Made by a program: the position numbers and the translations under genes. DNA of 48,272 nucleotides from CAJAUT01 sp043809365. Lineage in GTDB: Bacteria > Patescibacteriota > Microgenomatia > UBA1400 > UBA12108. Shown here one piece after another: positions 7,217 through 18,568 of the stretch (the first letter of the stretch is position 1; every line of letters starts with the position of its first letter). A model generated the notes under the pieces. It ran no database searches and had not been told where the DNA came from. It worked only from the letters and a program-made list of their open reading frames with translations. The stretch lies in assembly GCA_043809365.1 (NCBI GenBank), contig JAZDDW010000009.1, positions 1-48,272 on the forward strand, in the 5' to 3' direction.

Positions 7217-8613
7217 TGGGTTGCTCCTTGCCAAATTGGATCACATAAAGTTTGTCCACCGAACGTGATACATGCTCGGCACTGTACGGCGTAACTTCCA
7301 CATGCCACAATCGTCAACTCGGCTGTCGCATCGGTTTTGTTCGTCAAAGTTTGCCAATTCCCTCCATTGAGATTGTAACGGAAACTGTATTTTAGCAAAC
7401 TCGCCCCCGCCACAGGTACTACTGCCCCCGCACAGGTAAATGTAATCTTGCTCCCCACTAGCGGACTGGCAACATCCTTGGTAATGCCCGTACACGACAT
7501 AGAATAGTTGGGACTACCTGATGGTGAGGGTGATGGTGATGGTGAGGGTGAGGGTGAGGGTGAGGGTGGGCGCGACGGCGAAGGACTAGGTGATGGCGAG
7601 GGAATAATTGTCGGTGGTTTGGAGAGTTTATCATCCCTACATCCACACCTCATGGTCTTTGTCTCAAAACCCTGTCCTGGTTTATCTATCTGCACCGTGC
7701 CACAAAAACAGCTCATGTCAAACCCACTTCCCACTAACTGATCCTGGCAACCTCCAGATAGATCATCAAACTTGTTAGCGCAAAAATAAATCTCCGTCCC
7801 TTCCCCATCATTGATCTTATCCGCGATTCCATCATTATCCCACTTTGGATCATCCGTAATCTGGCACAATCCATGGTCAAGTGTGTCTTTTGAAGCTGTT
7901 CCAACCTCATCACCGCAGTATCCGTCTCTGTCAAAACAATATGTATTCGTTCCGCAGTTGCATTTTTTACTATACCCGCCAGGGCACGTCCCATTGGTCG
8001 CTTTGACCCAGTTGGCCCCGTATGTTGGGTATTCTCCACATTTAGCCAGCTGTAAATCGTTACAGCCTCTGTTATTGGAAATATTACAGAATCCGCCACA
8101 TCCTGCGCAGTACTGTCCTCTTGCCGCCTCACACTTAGTTTTATCTTTAATTTCTAACCATTGAAGCGAATCATCATCAGGTTTGCATGTCCCCGACACT
8201 TTGCACTCCCCCGCTCGCCACACCAACTTTCCTCCCCGCAAACACCCATGACAAGAGCTTCGATCATAGCTATCGGTCAACACTCCCGCAATAATAGGGT
8301 CTATTTTTTGAAATTGGTTAGAATAATAGTAAAATCCCCCCAAAATCCCCGACACCAGGAGCACAAATCCCACCAAGAACGCCAGCACCTTCTGACCCTT
8401 CTTGGGTTTAGGTGGAATTGGTGCAGGTATTGATCCAACCCCTGGGGGAGGAGTAGAAATCGGAGTTGTCAAACCAAGAGGTAATTCTTCTGCCGGAGCC
8501 GCTAATGTTTGGCTAACCGTGTCCGAACCTGTCATAGCCGCATCCACCGCCTGTTGCGGATCGACAGTCGTCGAATCAAGAACACTTGGTTGGGGCACTA
8601 CATCATCTGCCAT
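7213..8613 (-). CDS. Membrane-anchored Cys-rich extracellular protein with Ser-Pro stalk
   Basis: 466 residues. About 70 acidic and Pro-rich residues are predicted to be cytoplasmic, then KKGQ and a membrane helix at about 75-95. The outside part has a Cys-dense region at about 120-335 (CHGCLRGGKLVW, CAGCGGFCNISNNRGC, CNCGTNTYCFDRDGYC, CFCGTVQ, MRCGCRDD) with over twenty cysteines, then a pure Ser-Pro stalk and a C-terminal beta domain with four to five more cysteines. Disulfide-knotted repeats would imply an oxidising surface or metal binding; both are inference. ATG 8613 has GAGGT 7 nt upstream. It diverges from tgt with 34 bp between starts and is coupled by ATGA to the LPEAG protein. I do not recognise a named family. 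Confidence 0.75.
   Translation of the reverse strand: MADDVVPQPSVLDSTTVDPQQAVDAAMTGSDTVSQTLAAPAEELPLGLTTPISTPPPGVGSIPAPIPPKPKKGQKVLAFLVGFVLLVSGILGGFYYYSNQFQKIDPIIAGVLTDSYDRSSCHGCLRGGKLVWRAGECKVSGTCKPDDDSLQWLEIKDKTKCEAARGQYCAGCGGFCNISNNRGCNDLQLAKCGEYPTYGANWVKATNGTCPGGYSKKCNCGTNTYCFDRDGYCGDEVGTASKDTLDHGLCQITDDPKWDNDGIADKINDGEGTEIYFCANKFDDLSGGCQDQLVGSGFDMSCFCGTVQIDKPGQGFETKTMRCGCRDDKLSKPPTIIPSPSPSPSPSRPPSPSPSPSPSPSPSPSGSPNYSMSCTGITKDVASPLVGSKITFTCAGAVVPVAGASLLKYSFRYNLNGGNWQTLTNKTDATAELTIVACGSYAVQCRACITFGGQTLCDPIWQGATQ
7546..7570 (+). other. G-quadruplex-type motif in the Ser-Pro stalk coding region
   Basis: Five GGG runs (7546-48, 7552-54, 7558-60, 7564-66, 7568-70) are separated by TGA or T on the plus strand, the template strand of the surface-protein gene. 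This meets the usual G3N1-7 pattern. It arises from alternating Ser (TCA) and Pro (CCC) codons. Confidence 0.6.
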
Positions 8614-8634
8614 AATCGTTACCTCTATGTAAGC

Positions 8635-8641
8635 ATATAAT
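8635..8641. promoter_or_regulatory. Overlapping divergent -10 boxes for tgt (+) and surface operon (-)
   Basis: TATAAT at 8636-8641 on the plus strand ends 6 nt before the tgt ATG (8648), predicting a leaderless mRNA. The same bases read on the minus strand give TTATAT (8640-8635) preceded by TGA, suitable for the surface-protein operon, whose ATG at 8613 has a GAGGT ribosome binding site. The two promoters are physically superimposed. Confidence 0.55.
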
Positions 8642-8647
8642 CAACAT

Positions 8648-9742
8648 ATGTTCAAGGCTTTTCGCACTCTCACTGGCAAGACATTACCTCTCCCCTTGTT
8701 TTTCCCCGACGCTACCCACGGTGAAATCAGGCAACTTACTTGGGCAGATGTCAAGGCCACTGGCTTACCCGGGATCCTGGTCAACACTTTTCACCTTTTG
8801 CGTCTGGTTGGCACTCGCAAAACCATCTCTGCCGGTGGAATTCGCTCTCATCTCGGCTGGGAGGGAGATATAATCTCTGATTCAGGCGGATTTCAGATCA
8901 TGTCCATCGCAAAAAAAGGTGGAGGCAATAGCACTGTCACCGACGCCGGCGTGACCTTTACCCTTAATGGTCAAGCACACTACTTTACCCCAGAAGATTC
9001 GATTAAGTATCAACTTGCCATGCAAACTGATCTGATGGTGGTGCTTGATGACTTTACTCCCCCCAACGCTACCCATCAAGAAGCAGAGGAGACAGTCAGA
9101 CGCACCACGCTCTGGGCCAAGCGCTCTAGAGCGACATTTCTCTCCGAGTGTGACCGGTTAAATATCCCCCCCAGCCAAAGACCCTACTTAATCGGCGTTG
9201 TGCAGGGGGCCTATTTCGCCGATTTACGCCAAAGGAGTATCAAAGAATTGGTTGACATTGGCTTTGATGGTTATGGGTACGGCGGATGGCCCATGAAAGA
9301 TGGTAAATTTGACATTCACACCGCTCAACTATTAGCAGATAATTTGCCCAAAGACAGTCTGCTCTATGGTCTCGGGATCGGCAAGCCAGATGACATTGTG
9401 GCCTGCGTGAAACTGGGTTATCAAATTTTTGATTGTGTCTTACCCACCCGAGACGCTCGTCACTGCCGGCTGTATGTCTATACCGCCCCATCACTTTCTA
9501 CAATCAATCTCTTTGCGGAACGATTTTATGAGTATTACAATCCCCGCCAAGCCGCTCATTTAACAGAAAAATTTCCCGTGAGTCGTGCTTGTGATTGTGA
9601 ACTTTGTCAGACGTTTACTCGCGCTCAACTAGCCACCATGTGGCGCGCCCGCGACATCCGCGTTCTTCGCCTTGCGACCATCCACAATCTCCGTTTCTAC
9701 TCAATTCTCATGGAAAAGTTACAAAATAAACCTACCACCTAA
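8648..9742 (+). CDS. tgt: tRNA-guanine transglycosylase (queuine tRNA-ribosyltransferase)
   Basis: Exchanges guanine 34 of GUN-anticodon tRNAs for preQ1 (bacterial pathway to queuosine). The 364-residue protein contains SDSGGFQIMS with the active-site Asp78, LDDFTPP, GVVQGAYFADLR, YGYGGWPMKDG (normally GGLAVGE, here altered), and FDCVLPTRDARH with the nucleophilic Asp. The zinc site is the CDCELC cluster plus the later HNLRFY histidine. No queA or preQ1 synthesis genes are visible in the window, so the base may be salvaged. The start is supported by the 6-nt -10-to-ATG spacing. Its 3' end overlaps convergent rpsG by 11 bp. Confidence 0.93.
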   Translation: MFKAFRTLTGKTLPLPLFFPDATHGEIRQLTWADVKATGLPGILVNTFHLLRLVGTRKTISAGGIRSHLGWEGDIISDSGGFQIMSIAKKGGGNSTVTDAGVTFTLNGQAHYFTPEDSIKYQLAMQTDLMVVLDDFTPPNATHQEAEETVRRTTLWAKRSRATFLSECDRLNIPPSQRPYLIGVVQGAYFADLRQRSIKELVDIGFDGYGYGGWPMKDGKFDIHTAQLLADNLPKDSLLYGLGIGKPDDIVACVKLGYQIFDCVLPTRDARHCRLYVYTAPSLSTINLFAERFYEYYNPRQAAHLTEKFPVSRACDCELCQTFTRAQLATMWRARDIRVLRLATIHNLRFYSILMEKLQNKPTT

Positions 9743-10208
9743 AATGAGCAAATGCCTTGTTCGCGTCTGCCATCCGGTGCACGTCATCGCGCTTCTTAAT
9801 CGTGCCACCCACATTGTTATAAGCGTCCATTACCTCTGCCGCCAATTTCTCTGCAAACGTATGGTACTCGCTATTACTCCGCTTCCCCGCGACCTCCACT
9901 AGCCAGCGGATCGAGAGCGCAAACTGTCTCCTGGGTGATACTGGCATTGGAACCTGGTAGGCCGCCCCTCCTATCCTCCGTGAGCGTACTTCCGTTTTTG
10001 GTTTGATGTTGGAAAGGGCTGCCAGCAATATATCTAGTGGCTTACTCTTCATTTTCTCTTCAATTATTTTCAGACATAGATACACTTGCTTTTCAGCCAC
10101 CGCTTTCTTCCCGTCCTGCATAATACAATTGATGAGTTTGGCCACTTCCAGTGAATTGTATTTGACATCTCCCTCGACTCTTTTGATGTTAGCTGGTTTG
10201 CTGCGCAT
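9732..10208 (-). CDS. rpsG: 30S ribosomal protein S7
   Basis: 158 residues; binds the 3' major domain of 16S rRNA and organises the 30S head. Family features include YNSLEVAKLINCIMQDGKK, the KPKTEVRSRRIGGAAYQVP beta-hairpin and the C-terminal KKRDDVHRMADANKAFAHFRW. ATG 10208 has an AAAGGA ribosome binding site 4 nt upstream. It is the last gene of rpoB-rpoC-rpsL-rpsG; the usual fusA and tufA do not follow, because the next gene is convergent tgt, which it overlaps by 11 bp. Confidence 0.96.
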   Translation of the reverse strand: MRSKPANIKRVEGDVKYNSLEVAKLINCIMQDGKKAVAEKQVYLCLKIIEEKMKSKPLDILLAALSNIKPKTEVRSRRIGGAAYQVPMPVSPRRQFALSIRWLVEVAGKRSNSEYHTFAEKLAAEVMDAYNNVGGTIKKRDDVHRMADANKAFAHFRW

Positions 10209-10216
10209 ATTTTCCT

Positions 10217-10630
10217 TTATTTTTTGGGTCGCTTAGTCCCGTATTTAGAGCGGCTAGTCATGCGTTTTTCGACTCCCGCACTATCATACTTACCTCGGAC
10301 AATATGGTATTTTACGCCCGGTAAGTCTTTGACTCTACCGCCACGTACCAGTACTACCGAGTGTTCCGCTAAATTGTGTCCCTCACCCATTATGTAGGCC
10401 GTCACTTCTTGTTTATTGGACAGCCTCACCCGTGCCACCTTGCGCAAAGCCGAGTTGGGTTTCTTGGGCGTCATAGTTTTGACGATCGTACACACTCCCC
10501 GTTTTTGGGGGGAGGGGTACTCCACCATTTTGCGTTTGGTAGCATTATAGCCTTTACGCAGTGCCGAGCCCTTCCTTTTCTTGGATTTTGCGTGTCGGCC
10601 ATGGCGGACTAATTGATTAACTGTTGGCAT
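10217..10630 (-). CDS. rpsL: 30S ribosomal protein S12
   Basis: 137 residues; decoding-centre protein. The start PTVNQLVRHGR, the KTMTPKKPNSALRKVARVRL segment (streptomycin-determining lysine conserved) and the HNLAEHSVVLVRGGRVKDLPGVKYH loop are typical. It lies 7 bp after rpoC and 8 bp before rpsG in one transcript. Upstream of the ATG no strong ribosome binding site is visible, but TACAAT overlaps the rpoC stop region, so an internal promoter is possible though unproven. Confidence 0.97.
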   Translation of the reverse strand: MPTVNQLVRHGRHAKSKKRKGSALRKGYNATKRKMVEYPSPQKRGVCTIVKTMTPKKPNSALRKVARVRLSNKQEVTAYIMGEGHNLAEHSVVLVRGGRVKDLPGVKYHIVRGKYDSAGVEKRMTSRSKYGTKRPKK

Positions 10631-10637
10631 AGATCTG

Positions 10638-14282
<3,645 letters not shown>

Positions 14283-14283
14283 G

Positions 14284-17200
14284 TTAGACTTCTCCTTCGG
14301 TTTTTTTGAGCTCTTCATCTGTTGGTTCTTCAATTTCATCTAAATCTTTGGTATCGTTTGGAGTACTCTTCGTCGCATCATCAGCTGGGTCATCAGTAGT
14401 AATCCCTGTCGCACTATTATCATCTACCAAAATTACTTTATCTTTCTCAATCTCCTCAATGCTTTCATCCGCAACCATGACTTCTTTTGGATCTACCGGG
14501 ATCACATCTAGCCCAAGCGAATTAAGTTCCTTGAGCAGTACCTTAAATGACTCTGGCACGGTCGATTCAGGAATTGCGGTACCTTTGACAATTGCTTCAA
14601 AAGCTTTAGCCCGTCCTACCAAATCATCTGATTTAATAGTCAGCATTTCTTGCAAGACATGAGCTGCTCGATGTGCCTCTAGTGCCCAGACCTCCATTTC
14701 TCCCAGTCGTTGCCCTCCCATTTGGGCTTTGCCACCCAATGGTTGTTGCGTCACTAGCGAGTATGGCCCAGTGCTTCTTGCATGAGTCTTATCCTCCACC
14801 ATGTGGATCAATTTCAAAATATAGCCAATCCCCACCGTTGTGGGGTTATCAAACGGTAACCCTGTTCTTCCGTCATACAAGATTGCCTTACCACTTGTAG
14901 GTAATCCAGCTTTCGCGAGTTCTCCCTCAATTACCGATTCGAGGAATGGCTCAAACACTGGGAGGGCTACTTTATATCCCAGCTTCTTGGCTGCCCATCC
15001 TAAGTGTGCTTCCAGTAGTTGTCCCAAGTTCATCCGTGCCAGGACCGAAAGGGGTGAGATAATAATGTCTACCGGTGTCCCATCGGGTAGGTATGGCATA
15101 TCCGCCGCTGGAATAATCCGCGAAATCACGCCTTTGTTCCCGTGGCGCCCTGCGAGCTTATCTCCCACCGTTACTTTGCGGATTTGGGCTACTTTAATCG
15201 TGACCGTTTTTAAGACTCCTGGATCAAGTTCATCACCTTCTTCCCGGTCAAGAGTAGCCACATCAATCACTGTTCCAGACTCGCCGTTACTCATACGCAA
15301 AGACGTGTCTCTAACTTCTCGGGCTTTTTCGCCAAAAATAGCGCGCAATAATCTCTCTTCTGCCGTCAATTCCGTCTCACCCTTGGGAGCAATTTTCCCC
15401 ACCAAAATATCGTTCCCCGTTACCTCCGCCCCCACAACCACGACTCCATCCTCACCCAAATTACGTAGATCATGTTCAGATACATTGGGGATATCTCTCG
15501 TCAACTCTTCCGCGCCAAGCTTGGTATCCATAATATCGGCTTGGTATTCATTGATGTGGATGGAGGTCAATACATCTTCTTTTACCAATTTATCCGAGAC
15601 GATAATCGCGTCTTCGTAGCCGAGCCCCATAAACGATGCATAGGCAATGACTAGATTACGGCCAAGCGCTAGTTCTCCCCCGTCCGATGCTGGTCCATCA
15701 ATCAATAGATCACCTACTTTAATTTTATCTCCCACCTTCACCACTGGTTTTTGGTTATAACAAGTCGAGTTAGCAGTACGATGGAACTTGATTAGGGTAT
15801 AGGTTTCTCGATTCCCCGTGTATGTCACGTGCTCACTATTATTTTTAGAAAAATACCCCTTGGCTTTTGTGGTTTCGCTTTTGTCCAACTCAATCACAAT
15901 GTTATTAGCGTCGACTTGAATCACGGTCCCCTTATGTAATGCCTTTACTACCCACCCCATCGATTCCGCGACCTCCCCTTCCATCCCTGTTCCCACAATG
16001 GGAGATTCTGGCGCGATCAAAGGTACGGCTTGGCACTGCATATGGGTACCCATCAGGGCACGGTTAGCTTCGTCGTGTGCAATAAAGGGGATCAGAGATG
16101 CCGACGTGCCCACCACTTGTCGTGGCACCACATCAATATACTGGACTTTAGAGACTGGCACTTCAATAAAGTTACCTCGATATCTAGCTGGTACCCATGG
16201 ATCAATGATCTCTCTCTTCCCGTTCATTGCGATTCCCGCATGTGTAATGTAGTAGTTTTGTTCATCGTCAGGTGGCAAGTACACCATTTCTTTGGTGACT
16301 TGCATCACCGTTTTCCCACCTTTTTTACTTTCCATGATCTTGTAATAGGGGGACTCCAAAAATCCGTATTCGTTGATCCGGCTATAGAGTGAAAGGTAAG
16401 TCACGAGACCAATGTTAGGACCCTCTGGTGAGCGAACCGGGCAAATCCGGCCATATTGACTAGAATTAATGTCTCGCATCGAGAAACTTGCCCGCTCTCT
16501 CGTCACTCCCCCCGTTCCCATCACCGATAGACGGCGCAAGTTATCAATTTCCGCCAAGGGGTTAGTTTGGTCTAAAATGGTCGACAGTCGATTACGACGG
16601 AAAAATTCAGAAATCGTGGCAATGACTGGACGAGCATTAATGAGTTGGACGGGAGTGGCTGACTCCTCTGGTTTTACGAGCGACATCTTCTCTTTAATTG
16701 ATCTCTCTAGACGGAGCAATCCTATTCGAAAAGCGGTAGCCCCGAGTAGCTCTCCCACTCGCCTCACTCGGCGATTACTCAAGTGATCAATATCATCGAC
16801 CGACCCCACACCATTTTGCAGTCCGATCAAATATTTAATAATGGCCACCAAATCGGCCTTTTGTAATACTTGATTATCGGGTTTGTTCTCCGTTGAAAGT
16901 CCCAATTTTTTGTTCAATTTGTATCTTCCGACTTTATCGAGATCGTATCGGCGTGGGTCAAAGAAACTCTGAAAAAAGAGGTTTTTCGCATTTTCTAAGA
17001 CTGCAGGTTCACCGGGTCTAATTTTATCGTACAAATCTAGGAGTGCCTCACTTTGGGTGTGGTTGGGATCTTTAGCCAAGGTAGCAAAAATATATTGGTG
17101 TTCATTATCTGTGTCGACTTCCTTAAACAGAGCCTTAATCTCCTCTTCATCTTCAATGCCCAGTGCTCGCAGAAGTGTAGTGACGTAAAATTTACGGTGA

Positions 17201-17739
17201 CGATCAATCTTGGCGGTAATGATGTCGCTTTTGCCCACTGCCATTTCTAGCCAACTTCCCCGCATCGGTCGTAGTTCGGCGCTGTAGAGTACTCGCCCCG
17301 TCGTGGGGTCAATCGATCCCGCATAAAATGCCCCAGGTGCTCTCACCAGTTGGTTGACTACTGCCCGCTCAATTCCCGAGACGATAAACGTTCCTCGCTC
17401 TGTCATTTTGGGGATGTCACCGAGGAAGACGTCTTGCTCCGTTTCGTCTCCCGTAATCTTGTTCACTAATTTGACCTTGACTCGCAGGGGCATGTCGTAA
17501 GTCAAACCTTTCTTTACGGCTTCTTCGGGATGGATCTTGGGAGTTTCAAAGTAGTGCGCGCCAAAGGACATTTCCCAGGTTTTCCCCGTGAAATCCTCAA
17601 TCGGACTAATTTCGGCTAAATATTTTTGGAGATCTCTTTGTAAAAATTGTTCGTACGATTCGCGTTGTACCCAAGTCAAGTCAAGTGGGGGTAAGGCCAA
17701 ATTTTCCTCTCCCCAATATAAACGTTTCGTCTTGGTCAT
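14284..17739 (-). CDS. rpoB: DNA-directed RNA polymerase subunit beta
   Basis: 1151 residues. Conserved blocks include GTFIVSGIERAVVNQLVRAPG, the rifampicin-pocket region around residues 383-410, GPNIGLVTYLSLYSRINEYGF, the KGETELTAEERLLRAIFGEKAREV region and the C-terminal MGGQRLGEMEVWALEAHRAAH clamp segment. An extra acidic tail of about 70 residues follows the family core. In the rifampicin region Thr387 and Asn400 replace the E. coli Gln513 and His526. ATG 17739 is preferred over GTG 17766 because GAGGTG lies 7 nt upstream and the protein then starts MTKTKRLYWGEE. rplJ and rplL are not upstream; a toxin-antitoxin pair is. Confidence 0.97.
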   Translation of the reverse strand: MTKTKRLYWGEENLALPPLDLTWVQRESYEQFLQRDLQKYLAEISPIEDFTGKTWEMSFGAHYFETPKIHPEEAVKKGLTYDMPLRVKVKLVNKITGDETEQDVFLGDIPKMTERGTFIVSGIERAVVNQLVRAPGAFYAGSIDPTTGRVLYSAELRPMRGSWLEMAVGKSDIITAKIDRHRKFYVTTLLRALGIEDEEEIKALFKEVDTDNEHQYIFATLAKDPNHTQSEALLDLYDKIRPGEPAVLENAKNLFFQSFFDPRRYDLDKVGRYKLNKKLGLSTENKPDNQVLQKADLVAIIKYLIGLQNGVGSVDDIDHLSNRRVRRVGELLGATAFRIGLLRLERSIKEKMSLVKPEESATPVQLINARPVIATISEFFRRNRLSTILDQTNPLAEIDNLRRLSVMGTGGVTRERASFSMRDINSSQYGRICPVRSPEGPNIGLVTYLSLYSRINEYGFLESPYYKIMESKKGGKTVMQVTKEMVYLPPDDEQNYYITHAGIAMNGKREIIDPWVPARYRGNFIEVPVSKVQYIDVVPRQVVGTSASLIPFIAHDEANRALMGTHMQCQAVPLIAPESPIVGTGMEGEVAESMGWVVKALHKGTVIQVDANNIVIELDKSETTKAKGYFSKNNSEHVTYTGNRETYTLIKFHRTANSTCYNQKPVVKVGDKIKVGDLLIDGPASDGGELALGRNLVIAYASFMGLGYEDAIIVSDKLVKEDVLTSIHINEYQADIMDTKLGAEELTRDIPNVSEHDLRNLGEDGVVVVGAEVTGNDILVGKIAPKGETELTAEERLLRAIFGEKAREVRDTSLRMSNGESGTVIDVATLDREEGDELDPGVLKTVTIKVAQIRKVTVGDKLAGRHGNKGVISRIIPAADMPYLPDGTPVDIIISPLSVLARMNLGQLLEAHLGWAAKKLGYKVALPVFEPFLESVIEGELAKAGLPTSGKAILYDGRTGLPFDNPTTVGIGYILKLIHMVEDKTHARSTGPYSLVTQQPLGGKAQMGGQRLGEMEVWALEAHRAAHVLQEMLTIKSDDLVGRAKAFEAIVKGTAIPESTVPESFKVLLKELNSLGLDVIPVDPKEVMVADESIEEIEKDKVILVDDNSATGITTDDPADDATKSTPNDTKDLDEIEEPTDEELKKTEGEV

Positions 17740-17770
17740 GAAATCACACCTCGTATTTGCCACCAACTAT

Positions 17771-17801
17771 AAAAATGGACGTACAGTCTCTTCGTACGCC
17801 C
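17771..17801 (-). terminator. Hairpin plus T5 in the rpoB leader (terminator or attenuator)
   Basis: On the minus strand an 8-bp stem (17801-17794 pairing with 17784-17777, one G-U pair) with a 9-nt loop is followed by A and TTTTT (17775-17771). It lies between the MNT antitoxin stop and the rpoB ATG, so it may end the toxin-antitoxin transcript or attenuate rpoBC. No obvious strong promoter follows it, which favours partial read-through. Confidence 0.5.
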
Positions 17802-17838
17802 AACAAAGCACCGCGGGCAAGAGAGTATTTAAACACAA

Positions 17839-18171
17839 CTAAAGTGGAACGTCAATACCATATTTACGGACCTCACTAGCCAAGGTGTCGTACTTATTCA
17901 TTAAATCCCGTGGACTCATGGGGTGAGCTTCGATATCGATAGTCGAATCATTTGTAAGATGAGTGAGAGTAATCATGGAATCCCAGTGACTATCGTGGAA
18001 GCTGGGAGAAACTACACAAACATCAATGTCGCTATCTTTGTGGGCAATTCCCTTGGCGTGAGAGCCAAATACGATGTACTTTTGCACGGGAATTTTTGCT
18101 TGCTCAACTTGTTTAGCGAAGAGCTTAACTTGATCTAGTACTTGTTTACTTAACTTTGTTTTTTTAGCCAT
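17839..18171 (-). CDS. MNT-type nucleotidyltransferase-fold antitoxin
   Basis: 110 residues with the minimal nucleotidyltransferase signature: FGSHAKGIAHKDSDIDV, giving GS at 36-37 and Asp48/Asp50 as metal ligands (GSx10DxD). In HEPN-MNT systems the MNT protein neutralises the HEPN RNase, in characterised cases by AMP-ylating it. The gene overlaps the HEPN gene by 22 bp, the usual coupled order. Base composition of the pair is slightly AT-richer than the flanking housekeeping genes, consistent with transfer. Confidence 0.85.
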   Translation of the reverse strand: MAKKTKLSKQVLDQVKLFAKQVEQAKIPVQKYIVFGSHAKGIAHKDSDIDVCVVSPSFHDSHWDSMITLTHLTNDSTIDIEAHPMSPRDLMNKYDTLASEVRKYGIDVPL

Positions 18172-18536
18172 AACAAAAAGTCCTTAATAATTTTGATCCA
18201 TCTGATGGTGAATGATCTTGTCGCTTGTTTATAAAATGTGTGTTTGTAATCTTCGTAGCGAGCATTAATATTGAATTTAGTAATTTCTTTCAAATTTTTA
18301 ATTTGATCAACAGATAATTTTAAACCTAATTTTTTGGCTAATTTGTATAGATCATGGATGGTGGGAGCTGAATCATCAAAATTTTCAACCAATCTTGCCT
18401 TGAGTTGTTTCTCGACAACCAATTGCCAGATGAATAGTGACCAAGTATATTTTTTGGCACGAAAAAGATCCTCAGCAGTTTCTTGATCGTTTTTGGCTGA
18501 TTCGAGCCAATATTTGATCACATTCTCTTTATCCAT
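18150..18536 (-). CDS. HEPN domain protein (HepT-like toxin)
   Basis: 128-residue all-helical protein beginning MDKENVIKYWLESAKNDQETAEDLF, typical of HEPN proteins paired with MNT. The IHDLYKLAKKLGL helix and the INARYEDYKHTFYK segment follow. Arg93 and His99 form an RX5H pattern compatible with the Rx4-6H RNase motif of HEPN toxins, so an RNase toxin is plausible. The start is fixed by an extended -10 (TGCTATACT) that ends 6 nt upstream of the ATG. The pair lies between mltG and rpoB. Confidence 0.85.
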   Translation of the reverse strand: MDKENVIKYWLESAKNDQETAEDLFRAKKYTWSLFIWQLVVEKQLKARLVENFDDSAPTIHDLYKLAKKLGLKLSVDQIKNLKEITKFNINARYEDYKHTFYKQATRSFTIRWIKIIKDFLLWLKKQS

Positions 18537-18542
18537 AGCCGT

Positions 18543-18551
18543 AGTATAGCA
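18543..18551 (-). promoter_or_regulatory. Extended -10 promoter of HEPN/MNT operon
   Basis: TGCTATACT reads on the minus strand from 18551 to 18543 and ends 6 nt before the ATG at 18536. No ribosome binding site is present, so the mRNA is predicted leaderless. Confidence 0.65.
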
Positions 18552-18568
18552 AATCGAGTAAAGCTCGT

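Noticed and set aside
7217..7234. TTG start that lengthens the LPEAG protein by six residues
   Set aside because: It would put the AAGGAG ribosome binding site inside the coding region; ATG 7216 has ideal spacing and overlaps the upstream stop.
14283..14339. 19-residue N-terminal extension of rpoC into rpoB
   Set aside because: ATG 14282 has AAGGAG and the family N-terminus; the extension is rpoB C-terminal sequence in another frame.
14840..15619. 259-codon open frame opposite rpoB
   Set aside because: Shadow of conserved rpoB; Ser/Pro-rich translation with no domain.
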